A stretch of DNA of 64,000 nt from the NCBI GenBank assembly GCA_021779095.1, contig JAJYBI010000002.1:1-64000 (forward strand), in the 5' to 3' direction. This stretch comes from Deltaproteobacteria bacterium (lineage in GTDB: Bacteria > Desulfobacterota > Desulfuromonadia > Geobacterales > JAJYBI01). The position numbers and the translations under genes were made by a program. Shown here one piece after another: positions 1 to 8,187 of the stretch (the stretch's first letter is position 1; each line of letters starts with the position of its first letter). A model generated the notes under the pieces. That model searched no databases, was not told where the DNA came from, and worked only from the letters and a program-made list of their open reading frames with translations.

Positions 1-112
1 AACTGGTGGTAAAGAGGATAAATAATCGACCACGAAAGTGCCTCGACTACCGGACACCTGCGGAGGTCATGCGGCAGGCTCTACGTGGTGCACTTGCAAT
101 TTGAATCTGCCG

Positions 113-269
113 GGACCGTCGGTGACCGTCGGGGACGGTCCTTATTTGTCAATTCTACTGCACATAATTACCTAAATTACCGTGCATCATGAACTTGGCG
201 ACGACAACATCTCCGTTCTCCACGATCGCTCTTCCTCGCGCTCTTGGGGAGGACCGTCGGGGACGGTCC
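113..269. repeat. REP-like palindromes beside the transposase gene
   Basis: Bases 251-269 read GGACCGTCGGGGACGGTCC, a perfect 8-bp inverted repeat around GGG. A near copy lies at 123-141 and a further half-site at 113-120. REP palindromes next to the gene of a REP-associated tyrosine transposase are the expected arrangement for that family. Confidence 0.75.
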
Positions 270-374
270 TTATTTGTCAATTCTACTGCACATAATTACC
301 TGAATTACCGTGCATCATGAACTTGGCGACGACAACATCTCCGTTCTCCACGATCGCTCTTCCTCGCGCTCTTG
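125..374. repeat. Tandem 128-bp duplication at the 3' end of the transposase gene
   Basis: Bases 125-246 and 253-374 are the same 122-bp sequence at a 128-bp period. I see one difference, an A near 174 against a G near 302. The unit starts in the REP-like palindrome and runs into the last codons of the transposase gene, so the first copy holds a dead 3' fragment of that gene. This looks like a local duplication or a second imprecise insertion of the element end. Confidence 0.9.
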
Positions 375-1330
375 CGGCGCAGACTCCAGCGCTCGTCAAT
401 CCGAGTACGCTGCCGACCGTTGTGCCGGTATGTCCCATGGAGCAGGCGATATAGCAGACGACGGCGCGTGCCTTGGATATGGCTGGTGAACGTGAGTTGG
501 TTGTCACTGCGCTTGCGGCGACGGAAAGCTCTTCCACAACCGCTGCAATGATGTCGGAGACCGGGATCTTCAGGGATATCCTTGGTGCCAGGTTCGCGTG
601 TGAGCGCAAGGCTTCGGCAAATCCGTCATCGCCAAGGATGCGCGAGTCAAAGTTCATGTGCGTCTCTGCATCAGAGGCGGCCTTCCAGTCCCTTTGTCCG
701 ACAAGATTTTTTCTGCGACTCATGACATCACCGTCGGCGATAAAGGCGGAATATCTCTCGCGTGCAACGGCAGTTTTTTTGCTGAATAGGCCGAGCACCT
801 CCGGCACCTTCTGCCCTGCCATCTCTCTCTTTCCGAGTACCACCGCATGGCCGCACCAGGGGTAGCTGTCGAGTTCGGAAAGGCTGGAAACGATGCCGGC
901 GCGCAAGGGGTTGAGATGGATGTATCGCACCAGTTCAAGCAGGTATGCGTCTTCGTCACAAACGATGGATTTGAAACGGTTCTGGAACAGGTGGCCGGAC
1001 CGGTTGTGGCGCAGATTGAATGCGACCGCATAGCCGGTGAGGAGGCGCTTCATCACCGTACCGAGAGTGGCCTTTCTGGGACGCAGGAGCAAATGGAAGT
1101 GATTCGACATGAGCGACCAGGCAAGGCAATCGGTCTCCGTTTCCCGGGCAAGTGATGATAACCGCCGGACAAAGTCCTCCCGGTCGGCATCTTCCAGGAA
1201 TATGTCGCGCCTTTCTATGCCGCGCACGATAACGTGCTGCAGCAGGTCAGGTATGTCGAGTCGCCGGGATCTTGGCATCGCAATTTCGATTAGTTATGTA
1301 CGATTGATTTGACAAATGAGGTACGTCCCC
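259..1330 (-). mobile_element. RAYT-type element with imperfect terminal inverted repeats
   Basis: The 22 bases at 259-280 match the reverse complement of 1309-1330 at 19 of 22 positions. The shared core is GGGGACG, then CCT, then ATTTGTCAA. These ends bracket the transposase gene at 283-1278 closely. A second copy of the left end sits at 131-152 in the tandem duplication. No target duplication was identified, which is usual for Y1 transposases. Confidence 0.7.
283..1278 (-). CDS. REP-associated tyrosine transposase (RAYT, Y1 family)
   Basis: A 331-residue single-strand transposase of the IS200/RAYT group, which nicks DNA through a tyrosine and acts on REP-type hairpins. The metal-binding HUH motif is NHFHLLLRP (His60, His62). 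The conserved block RYIHLNPLRAGIV follows at about 118-130, with Tyr119 the likely nucleophile. The C-terminal part (about 255-331) is helix-rich and ends in a DnaA-like helix-turn-helix segment, as in the long subgroup found in delta-proteobacteria. REP-like palindromes and short inverted ends lie on both sides. The frame is intact, so it may be active. Confidence 0.9.
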   Translation of the reverse strand: MPRSRRLDIPDLLQHVIVRGIERRDIFLEDADREDFVRRLSSLARETETDCLAWSLMSNHFHLLLRPRKATLGTVMKRLLTGYAVAFNLRHNRSGHLFQNRFKSIVCDEDAYLLELVRYIHLNPLRAGIVSSLSELDSYPWCGHAVVLGKREMAGQKVPEVLGLFSKKTAVARERYSAFIADGDVMSRRKNLVGQRDWKAASDAETHMNFDSRILGDDGFAEALRSHANLAPRISLKIPVSDIIAAVVEELSVAASAVTTNSRSPAISKARAVVCYIACSMGHTGTTVGSVLGLTSAGVCAARARGRAIVENGDVVVAKFMMHGNSGNYVQ

Positions 1331-1425
1331 TTCCATCTTGTAGTGTAATCGAAATCCTTTGGTTTCCGCTTCAAGGTTCCAACTCTCGAAATAGTATTAA
1401 TAATTGATGTTTTTACAATTTTGAG

Positions 1426-1719
1426 TTAGTCAGCACAGCAAAGTGCTTTCGTCTTTCGAAAATCAATCTGATCATTTACGATCAACCCTTTCCTTTTTGG
1501 ACGGTAGCTGGCGTAATCTTTGAGTTTTTCAAACCATTCTTTAAACTGGCCTTCGAAATCAAATAGTTCAAATCCGTAATAGAAGGTAGTTACTGATTCT
1601 CCAAAACTTTTATCTGCTAGTGCAGCATTTAAAAAATTTTCTAGGGCAACCAGGTTAACTTTCCAACCACCTTCATCGTAAACTTCAACTCCCTTTGTTT
1701 GTTCAATTATAATTTTCAT
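1426..1719 (-). CDS. Hypothetical cassette-type protein
   Basis: A 97-residue protein of unknown function, acidic in the middle and ending in KALCCAD. I start it at MKIIIEQTKG because AGGAG lies seven bases ahead; a longer frame upstream would run through the attC-like site. It has no signal peptide or membrane segment. Its lower GC content and its position just downstream of an attC site suggest an integron cassette gene. A weak candidate attC for its own 3' end lies at 1377-1431, where the stop codon falls inside the GACTAAC core. Confidence 0.6.
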   Translation of the reverse strand: MKIIIEQTKGVEVYDEGGWKVNLVALENFLNAALADKSFGESVTTFYYGFELFDFEGQFKEWFEKLKDYASYRPKRKGLIVNDQIDFRKTKALCCAD

Positions 1720-1729
1720 CGATTCTCCT

Positions 1730-1790
1730 GCATAACGGGGTGCCACTGAGCCGCGAGCGTAGCGAGACGAGCTCTTGTGGCGTGTTGGAT
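1730..1790 (-). other. attC-like integron recombination site
   Basis: On the minus strand this begins with ATCCAAC (fits RYYYAAC) five bases after the stop of the 1795-2376 gene. It contains inner complementary blocks (GCCAC with GTGGC, GAGC with GCTC) and ends in GTTATGC (close to GTTRRRY). The cassette upstream begins at 2391-2397 with GTTGGAT, the exact complement of ATCCAAC. That is what excision of a cassette circle requires, because the last six bases of an integrated attC belong to the next cassette. Confidence 0.75.
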
Positions 1791-2396
1791 ATGATTACTG
1801 CGGATGTAGAAAACTCCAAGCAAAGTCTTTCATCTCAATTTCGCGCAAAACTCCATCAGCCTCGACATACCTTTTCTTGTCCTTACGAATCACTGGTTGC
1901 CAGTTGTTTTTGTAGTTCACGGCCAAGCTGCTTCCAGGTCCAATTCTGAGGTCGTATGCCCCATCAAGATTGCCGTCGACATATGAAATTCCACCTACAA
2001 AGCTTGGCGAATAGTCGTAGGATTTAAACTCACCAGTTGCAAGATTGAATCTCACGCTAATAATTCTGTTTTTCGAGTCCATAAAACTGATAGAAGGCGT
2101 TGAATCCGCATTGATAATCACTTTTGGGAAACCGCTTTTCATTGGGTGTAGTATTGCCTCTGCTTTTTGTGGATCACTCGGCACGAATGCGGCAAATGCG
2201 CCCAATTTAGCGACACGGGAGTTCGTTATCCATGGCGTCAGCATTTTCATGCCTTTCTTGTTGTCATCATCAGGCCACGAAGCTGTAACATCTCTGGGTC
2301 TTGAGACCCAATGACTTATTCCGGAAATCACAGCGACACCCGAAAGAAATCCCAATGCAAAAGACTTCCAATTCATTTCTTTTCTCCGTTATCCAA
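1736..2396 (-). mobile_element. Putative integron gene cassette without integrase
   Basis: The predicted cassette is 661 bp and is bounded by the G/TT cleavage points of the GTTGGAT core (2391-2397) and the attC site (1730-1790). It holds one gene with about 15 bases of leader and a stop almost touching the attC, which is typical compact cassette layout. The flanking core at 2391-2413 (GCTCAAC, 7 bases, GTTGGAT) looks like a simple site rather than a full attC. No integrase gene is in the window, so this would be a cassette stranded away from its platform. Confidence 0.65.
1795..2376 (-). CDS. Hypothetical membrane-anchored protein in the cassette
   Basis: A 193-residue protein of unknown function. 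Residues 5-22 are hydrophobic (FALGFLSGVAVISGIS), giving a signal anchor with the rest outside the membrane. The body is polar, with several aromatic and Gly/Asp turns and a segment YVDGNLDGAYDLRIG resembling repeats that describe an input or output value. No catalytic motif is recognised. Base composition is clearly lower in GC than the flanking core genes. Confidence 0.65.
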   Translation of the reverse strand: MNWKSFALGFLSGVAVISGISHWVSRPRDVTASWPDDDNKKGMKMLTPWITNSRVAKLGAFAAFVPSDPQKAEAILHPMKSGFPKVIINADSTPSISFMDSKNRIISVRFNLATGEFKSYDYSPSFVGGISYVDGNLDGAYDLRIGPGSSLAVNYKNNWQPVIRKDKKRYVEADGVLREIEMKDFAWSFLHPQ

Positions 2397-2422
2397 CGAA
2401 TGTAGTTGAGCAGACGCTTTTG

Positions 2423-2551
2423 GTATCTACCGGTAGATGCTTGCATCTACATATATATCCCTGCATCTACCTGTAGATGCCGCCCTGTCATCTACAGGTA
2501 GATGCTTTCACCCGTTCTGACACTTATCCTGAAGCATCTACATGTATATGC
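2423..2551. repeat. Cluster of five phased palindromes GCATCTACNNGTAGATGC
   Basis: Five 18-bp units start at 2423, 2443, 2463, 2488 and 2534. Units 1, 3 and 4 are near-perfect inverted repeats of GCATCTAC; units 2 and 5 have a damaged right half. The first three are exactly 20 bp apart, close to two helical turns. The region from 2377 to 2866 contains no gene I can support. It could be an array of operators or a palindromic repeat that has multiplied. Confidence 0.8.
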
Positions 2552-2599
2552 TTTTCCAGTGGCGTGCCTGCTATATTTCCAGGTCCTAATAAAGGGCCA

Positions 2600-2646
2600 G
2601 GCACCTAATCCGCATTCAAACCGATGTCCTATCTCAATTAGGTGCC
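2600..2646. repeat. Perfect 10-bp inverted repeat
   Basis: GGCACCTAAT at 2600-2609 is repeated in reverse complement at 2637-2646 with 27 bases between. The preceding AAAGGGCCAG resembles ends of small transposable elements. No gene lies inside, so this may be a remnant. The rest of 2647-2866 shows nothing I can assign. Confidence 0.5.
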
Positions 2647-2866
2647 CCATCCAAGTAATTTGCCTGCCATATAAGTAACTTATTACCGGAATAAAAGGTC
2701 TGCCAGATTACCTATGCCGGTAGCTTCTGCCGCCAAGGATATGAATCCGCATCGACCGGTCAGTTCTGGACATACGTGAAAGGACCTGCAACACACAATA
2801 TCGTCAGGTCTTGCGACACGCTCCTCTGCATCCCCAGCCCCGGCGTTCAGTTATCACACGGAGTCG

Positions 2867-3430
2867 TCAGTGCGACTCCCCGACGAAGTACGGCTGCGCA
2901 TCGGTCCAGAACTGGTTCGACGTTGCCTGGAAGGCGTCTTCCTCGCTGTAGGTGAACGCGTTGATCCAGGCAAACGGCAGAAGACCGGCCCACAGTCCCG
3001 CTTTCCGGGTAATGTCGTAGCTGTAGGTCTCCTTCTTCTCGCCGTCACGGTAGAGATAGTACCTGACGTCATAGCCGTCCTGGGTACTCCAGGAGGGAAG
3101 CAAGGTCAGCGTCGATATGGAGATGTATCCGAAGACGAGCGCCGACATGGACATGGGTCTCCATTTGGTCTCGACCTTCACGTAGAGCCCCTTTGCCGGC
3201 GGCTCGTCAGCGGGCTTCATGGTCTTGCAGATCGCGGCGTTGCGGAAAAAGGTCTGCAGCCTGTTGTAACCGCCCGATTCCAGGATGTCGAACTTCTTGA
3301 CGTTGTAGTACATGACGTCACAGCTACCGGCGGTCTGTTTCCGGTCGATGGCGTCCGGGGAAAATCCGCGGTAGGTGGAGATGCAGCCCGATAGCGTCAT
3401 AGCCAGGGTCATCAGTGCGATCAGCTTCAT
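2867..3430 (-). CDS. Putative lipoprotein
   Basis: A 187-residue protein with a lipoprotein signal peptide: a charged start, a hydrophobic run, then LSGC with the lipidated Cys at residue 16. The mature part has two more Cys residues (37 and 68), and residues 100-120 are hydrophobic. I do not recognise the family. It stands alone on the minus strand, separated from the amylase operon by 56 bp. An envelope location follows from the lipobox; function is unknown. Confidence 0.7.
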   Translation of the reverse strand: MKLIALMTLAMTLSGCISTYRGFSPDAIDRKQTAGSCDVMYYNVKKFDILESGGYNRLQTFFRNAAICKTMKPADEPPAKGLYVKVETKWRPMSMSALVFGYISISTLTLLPSWSTQDGYDVRYYLYRDGEKKETYSYDITRKAGLWAGLLPFAWINAFTYSEEDAFQATSNQFWTDAQPYFVGESH

Positions 3431-3486
3431 GTGGTTCCCTCCGTCACAATTTGGATGTAACTACCATACCGGCGGTGCACTCCCCC

Positions 3487-4830
3487 TCACCCCCCGTACA
3501 CCACATACCCCCGCCGGGGCGCCTCGATCTCGCACCAGCCGTCATTGTCGGTGACGACCGGCGGCGGGTTCCAGATGGCGTCCTTCGCCCGCCAGGCCAG
3601 CGGCCGCAGCTGCCGCACCGGGAAACCGGTGCGCAGCCGCTGCCGGATGGCGTCGCCGGCGTTGTTCAGGGCGAAGACGAGCCCCGGCTGGTCGCCGGCG
3701 CCGGTGCGCTCCATGGCGTAGAAGACGTCGTCCACGTACAGGATGTGCGTCGCCCCGCCGGCGTGGCTCTCGTGGAGCTGCACGAGCCGCTCGATGCCGC
3801 TCGGCTCCCCCGGCTCGGCCAGGCCGTAGCGGTAGTAGTCCTTCCAGTAGACGCAGGGATACCCCTCGTGGGTGAGGATATAGGCGTAAGCGAGCATCTT
3901 GTCGTTGACGATCTCGTCGTTGCCGTCGCCGCGGAAATCGTGGTTGTCCACGAAGGTGACCGCCTCGAAGGGGCGGTCCTTCATGAGCACGCCGCCGTCG
4001 GCCAGCCGCCGCAGGCTGAAGCCGGGACTGTCACACAGCTCCTTCAGCCGGTAGCGCAGGGGAAAGTCGAAGGCGCCGACCCGATTGGCGGCCCAGCGGT
4101 TGACCGAATCGAGCCAGGAGTCGATATAGCCGTCGCCGGCCCAGCACTCGCCCACGCCGTAGACCGCCACCTCCCGGCCGTCCCGCTTGTAGGTCCGGTC
4201 GTGGAGCGCCCGGACGATCCAGCCCCCGAACCCCTTGACGAAATCGTAGCGGAAGCCGTCGAAGCCGATGGTCTCCACCAGCCACTTGGCGTGGTTGAGG
4301 ATGCCGGTCATGACCCGGGGGTTGGTGTGGCAGAGGTCCGGCATGGTGCCGAAGACGCCCGGGTCGGAATCCGGGTAGGGAGAGGGGTTGAAGCAGGTCC
4401 AGTCGCGGGTGAACGTGCCGCTCTGCGGCGTGAAGCGGGTCCACCACTCCCTGCCGGTGATGGGGTTCGGCTCGGCGGCGTCGGCGCCGTTGTTGTGGTT
4501 CAGGATCAGGTCGGCATAGACGGAGAGGTTGTGGTCGTGGGCCGTCCGGATAAGCACCTGCAACTCCTGCCGTGAGCCGAACCAGGTGCGCGTCTCGCCC
4601 GGCACGACCGCCTTCTGGTCGTATTCCCCCAGGTCGTAGTAGTCGTAGACGTCGTACCCCATGGAGACGCCGCCGATGTTGGCCCCCTTGCCGGCCGGCG
4701 GCAGCCAGAGGGCGGTGAAGCCGGCCCGCGCCAGCTCCGGCAGCTTGCCGGCCAGGTGGTTCCACCAGCCGTATTCCCGCCGCTCCTCGCGGGGACAGTC
4801 CCAGTAAAACGCCTGCAGCAGTACGCCCAT
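3487..4830 (-). CDS. Alpha-amylase, glycoside hydrolase family 13
   Basis: A 447-residue GH13 enzyme expected to hydrolyse alpha-1,4 glucan bonds. The catalytic triad is visible: Asp196 in GFRYDFVKG (nucleophile), Glu228 in GVGECW (acid/base) and Asp298 in FVDNHD. The calcium and substrate region DLILNHNN is at 107-114. There is no signal peptide, so it is probably cytoplasmic and acts on storage glycogen or maltodextrins. The start has AGGAGG 8 bases upstream. It lies 18 bp downstream of an M50-type peptidase gene on the same strand and is probably co-transcribed with it. Confidence 0.93.
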   Translation of the reverse strand: MGVLLQAFYWDCPREERREYGWWNHLAGKLPELARAGFTALWLPPAGKGANIGGVSMGYDVYDYYDLGEYDQKAVVPGETRTWFGSRQELQVLIRTAHDHNLSVYADLILNHNNGADAAEPNPITGREWWTRFTPQSGTFTRDWTCFNPSPYPDSDPGVFGTMPDLCHTNPRVMTGILNHAKWLVETIGFDGFRYDFVKGFGGWIVRALHDRTYKRDGREVAVYGVGECWAGDGYIDSWLDSVNRWAANRVGAFDFPLRYRLKELCDSPGFSLRRLADGGVLMKDRPFEAVTFVDNHDFRGDGNDEIVNDKMLAYAYILTHEGYPCVYWKDYYRYGLAEPGEPSGIERLVQLHESHAGGATHILYVDDVFYAMERTGAGDQPGLVFALNNAGDAIRQRLRTGFPVRQLRPLAWRAKDAIWNPPPVVTDNDGWCEIEAPRRGYVVYGG

Positions 4831-4848
4831 GGTTGTTACCTCCTTATG

Positions 4849-5538
4849 TCACGTTCCGAGCAGCAGCAGGTCCAGCGCCCGGGAGTAGACCGGGGCGAAG
4901 ATATAATCCATCGCATTCCATGCGACGATCAGGAACAGGAACTGGAACGTGGACTGGTGCATCAGCTCCATGTACCGGGAGGCCTGGCGGTCCGACAGAA
5001 AGAGCGGCAGGGCGCCGCTTCCGTCCAGCGGCGGCAGCGGCAGCAGGTTGAAGACCATGAGGAGCAGGTTGAGGGTGAACATGATGCTGAGAAGGATGCA
5101 GACCCCGTCCAGGAGTCCGGCATGCACCGGCACGACCACCTGCGAAAACGTGATCCCGTCCGCCAGGTCGAACAGGCCGGCGTACATCCCGGCGCGGATG
5201 GCACACCCCGCCAGCACCATGAGCACCATGTTCGCCCCCGGCCCGGCCAGCGCCATGAGCGCCGAACGCTTGGGGTACCGCTCCGCCCAATGCGGATCGT
5301 AGGGGGCGCTGGCCCAGCCGATCATCCAGCCGCCGGCGAGAAACGAGACGATCGGCACGAGGACCATCCCCAGCGGTTCGCGGCGTATGTGCGGCACGGG
5401 GTTGAGGGTCACCTGTCCGCCGTCGTGGGCGGTGGAATCACCCAGCCGGTGGGCGACGAAGGCGTGGGCCGCCTCGTGGCAGGTGGTGGAAAAGAGGAAG
5501 GCGACGTACCAGATGAGACCGAAGGTGATCTGTTCCAC
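4849..5538 (-). CDS. Site-2 protease-like membrane metallopeptidase (M50)
   Basis: An intramembrane zinc peptidase-like protein of about 229 residues. HEAAH (residues 21-25) is the zinc motif in the first membrane segment. NLLPLPPLDG near residue 175 is the second conserved motif, whose Asp completes the zinc site. Several hydrophobic segments are present. I choose the GTG at 5538, which has AGGAG 10 bases ahead; the longer frame has a Cys/Ser-rich N-terminus with no ribosome site. It belongs to the short group without a PDZ domain, whose substrates are unknown. Confidence 0.85.
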   Translation of the reverse strand: MEQITFGLIWYVAFLFSTTCHEAAHAFVAHRLGDSTAHDGGQVTLNPVPHIRREPLGMVLVPIVSFLAGGWMIGWASAPYDPHWAERYPKRSALMALAGPGANMVLMVLAGCAIRAGMYAGLFDLADGITFSQVVVPVHAGLLDGVCILLSIMFTLNLLLMVFNLLPLPPLDGSGALPLFLSDRQASRYMELMHQSTFQFLFLIVAWNAMDYIFAPVYSRALDLLLLGT

Positions 5539-5662
5539 GGAAGAAGTTCTCCTGTATGCGGACTCGGAACATTGTACCACGCAACCCGACGGGCACTGCA
5601 TTGGCCACCGATAATGTACCCGGCCACAGTCTGTCCGTAAAGTAAAATTTCAGTTACGGGCG

Positions 5663-5692
5663 CAAAAAAAGCCCCTCCGCGAGGAGGGGCTC
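5663..5692 (-). terminator. Intrinsic terminator
   Basis: AGCCCCTC (5670-5677) pairs with GAGGGGCT (5684-5691) around a six-base loop. On the minus strand it is followed by a run of T. It lies just after the stop of the 5719-6489 gene. Confidence 0.85.
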
Positions 5693-5718
5693 TGAACCGG
5701 CATCGAATACGGAACCGT

Positions 5719-6489
5719 CTATCGGGAGATCTCCGCGTCCTCGACGATGACGGCAAAGCGGTAGCCGGCACCGAAATCCTTGTCCCGGACCAGGGTACCG
5801 CGGACCGTGACGACCTCGCCGACCTTCGCGGACTTCGGGCTGGTGACCACCAGTTCGTCGTCCTTCTTGGCCGCACTGCCGCTGCCGTCCCGCAGGTGAA
5901 GCCAGTTGCGCCGCATGATCCCTTCAGACACCTTGACCACCTTGCCGCGCACGACGACCTTTTTGCCGGCCGTGGGTCCCTTCTTCGCGAACAGCTCGGC
6001 GACCCGGTAGGCGTTCGCCCCCTTTGCCTTGTGCACCTTGATCGTCGCCATCGGCTCCGCGCTGGAGCCGTTCCCCTTGAAGCCGGCGGAGAGATCGACC
6101 CCTTTGTGCGCCAGCGCCTTGAGCTTGTCCGCACTCTCTTCAGGTGTGTCGCTGACCAGACCGGGGGAGAAGACGATGCTGGAAAACTTCCGCTTGAGGC
6201 TCTTGCTGTAGAATTCGCCCATGGGCATGCCGGGCTTGACGGTAACCGTGCTGCCGACGGTGACGGGAGAGGCAGGAATGGCGAACCAGGTGGTCGTCCC
6301 TTTTTTCTCCTGGAGGTTGACGTAGGTGTAGCCGCCGCTGTTCATCGTCTCCAGCACCTTGCCCGTTATGGCGCCGTTGTCGCCCTTTCCCGCAGAGGCA
6401 TGTTCGGCTGCCGTCTTCGGCATGCAGACTCCGGCCACCGGCAGAGCAAGGAGAGCCGCGGCTGCAATCACCACTATCCATCTGTTCAT
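5719..6489 (-). CDS. Exported OB-fold-like protein
   Basis: A 256-residue exported protein. I start it at MNRWIVVIAA (AAAGGA ahead), which gives a clean signal peptide ending near GVC-MPKT. Two related segments are seen: residues 35-95 (ITGKVLETMNSGGYTYVNL) and 170-256 (VVRGKVVKVSEGIMRRNWL then VVTVRGTLV). These resemble the OB-fold module found in NrfJ-like and DNA-binding-like exported proteins. It sits alone with its own terminator. A periplasmic role is likely; the exact function is unknown. Confidence 0.75.
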   Translation of the reverse strand: MNRWIVVIAAAALLALPVAGVCMPKTAAEHASAGKGDNGAITGKVLETMNSGGYTYVNLQEKKGTTTWFAIPASPVTVGSTVTVKPGMPMGEFYSKSLKRKFSSIVFSPGLVSDTPEESADKLKALAHKGVDLSAGFKGNGSSAEPMATIKVHKAKGANAYRVAELFAKKGPTAGKKVVVRGKVVKVSEGIMRRNWLHLRDGSGSAAKKDDELVVTSPKSAKVGEVVTVRGTLVRDKDFGAGYRFAVIVEDAEISR

Positions 6490-6554
6490 TGTCGTTCCTT
6501 TCATGGAGAGCTGTCGCCGGATCGGCGGGCAGCGTAATGTCGTGCCGGGCAAGC

Positions 6555-8186
6555 CTACTGCGTCCCGCTACGATACGTCAAGTTATTATCCCGGTGCGTG
6601 CGGCTGCTCCCGCTTTCCCCTTCCCCGTCGGCACTGACAATGGGGCTGGCCGTCCCGGAGGAAAGGAGGAAGAACAGCAGCGCCAGCACGGCATATCCTG
6701 CAGCCAGGTGAAAGACGACCGGATCGGGCGCCGCCCAGGGGAGAAACATGGCCCCCGACGGCAGCGGCGAATGGATGGCCCCGCACAGGGTGGCTGCGGC
6801 GCAGACCGTCATAAACAGGGCAGCCCGGCGGAGCCGGTGGTCCAGGAGGGCGGCAAACCCGCCCCCCCACAGAAGAGACGTGACGATGAAGCCGTTCCCC
6901 AGGAGCTGCGTTGCCCGGTAGCCGGCGGCGGTGTCGCCGGTGAGATCGGCAACGCTCTTTCCCAGGTTCCCGAGCAAGAGACCGAACTCGATCTGGACCA
7001 GGCAGGCGACGACCGGCAGGAACGCCAGGGCGATCGCCTTGTAGTGCCGACGCGGGGTAGCCTCGAACGCCTGGGCGAGGATCTCGATGCCGATGAAGAC
7101 GAGAATCGGCGCCACGGCCGCCGGAGGAAGCAGGTCGACGAAGAAGGAGAGGTAGCCGAGCATCCCGCCGAGTCCGATGAAGAGGGCCGTGGCCAGGGTG
7201 TAGCCGGCGCGCCCCCCCATATCCTTGTAAGCCGGATGACCGATGTAGGGGCACGACTGGATGACGCCGCCGCACAGCCCCGCGAGAAGCGTCGCCACCC
7301 CCTCCACCAGCAGGATGTCGCGGGTGCCGTAGTCGTCACCCGCCGCCGCCGCGCTCTCGGTGACGTCCACCCCGCCGACGACGGTGGCAAGGGCGAAGGG
7401 GATCGCCAACGGCAGAAAGGTGAGCGCCTTCGCGAGTCCCGGCAGGAACGCGAGCGTCGGCAGCGGCAGGGCGAACCGCAGCTCCGGCAGGTGGAGCTGC
7501 AACGCCTCCCCGGCGGGGAGCAGCCCGGCACTGCCAAGAAGGTAATGTGCCGCCGTCCCCAGGAGGATGCCGGCGAAGGCGCCGGGAAGCCGGAACGGCA
7601 GCCGGACCTTCGCCACCAGGGCGGCCAGCACCACCCCGAGGGAGAGGAACCCCACCACGGGAGAGGAGAAGAGCCGCAGTATCGGCAGGTAGGCGATGAG
7701 GAGAAGCGCAACGGCGGCGATTGAGCCGAGAAGACCGGCACGCGGCACCGCCCGGCGGAGCGCCGGCCCGCAGAAGGAGGCGCCGATCTTGAAGAGCCCC
7801 ATGAGGACGACCGTCGCCATGGCCGCCTGCCAGGTGAAGAGCGCATCCTTCGTCGCCAGGTAGAGCGGCCCGATGATGCCGAACGCGATCCCGAAGGTGG
7901 AGGGGGTATCGAGCCCCAGCGGCATGGCGGTCACATGCCGGTTGCCGGTACGCCGCGCGAGCCGCACCGCCAGCCAGGTGTAGAGCAGGTCCCCCACCAG
8001 CACCCCGACGGCGCTGCCGGGGATCATCCGGTACAGGACGACCTCCCGCGGCATATGGAACGCCCCCATGAGGATGGCGGCCATGATCACCAGGTCGGAC
8101 ATGTTGTCCAGCATCAGGCCGAAAAAGGCGTTGATGTCGCCGATGGCGAAGATACGGTAGCCGCCGTCTGCGGTACGGCCCGTCAT
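6555..8186 (-). CDS. Polytopic permease, NCS2 (xanthine/uracil) type
   Basis: A 543-residue inner-membrane protein with about 12-14 hydrophobic segments and a Gly/Pro-rich middle. Blocks such as ATAMPLGLDTPSTFG and VVGGVDVTESAAAAGDDY resemble the substrate-binding repeats of the nucleobase/ascorbate (NCS2/AzgA-like) permeases. The substrate cannot be read from sequence. The start codon lies one base from the msrA stop, so the two are translated from one message. The last 40 residues are polar and poorly conserved. Confidence 0.7.
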   Translation of the reverse strand: MTGRTADGGYRIFAIGDINAFFGLMLDNMSDLVIMAAILMGAFHMPREVVLYRMIPGSAVGVLVGDLLYTWLAVRLARRTGNRHVTAMPLGLDTPSTFGIAFGIIGPLYLATKDALFTWQAAMATVVLMGLFKIGASFCGPALRRAVPRAGLLGSIAAVALLLIAYLPILRLFSSPVVGFLSLGVVLAALVAKVRLPFRLPGAFAGILLGTAAHYLLGSAGLLPAGEALQLHLPELRFALPLPTLAFLPGLAKALTFLPLAIPFALATVVGGVDVTESAAAAGDDYGTRDILLVEGVATLLAGLCGGVIQSCPYIGHPAYKDMGGRAGYTLATALFIGLGGMLGYLSFFVDLLPPAAVAPILVFIGIEILAQAFEATPRRHYKAIALAFLPVVACLVQIEFGLLLGNLGKSVADLTGDTAAGYRATQLLGNGFIVTSLLWGGGFAALLDHRLRRAALFMTVCAAATLCGAIHSPLPSGAMFLPWAAPDPVVFHLAAGYAVLALLFFLLSSGTASPIVSADGEGESGSSRTHRDNNLTYRSGTQ

Positions 8187-8187
8187 G

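Noticed and set aside
1741..1780. An ordinary terminator between the two small genes
   Set aside because: The structure lacks a T run, and the core sequences fit an attC site much better, including exact complementarity with the far cassette boundary.
2423..2551. A CRISPR array
   Set aside because: The units are short palindromes with 2-28 bp between them, the spacers are not unique 30-mers, and no cas genes are present.
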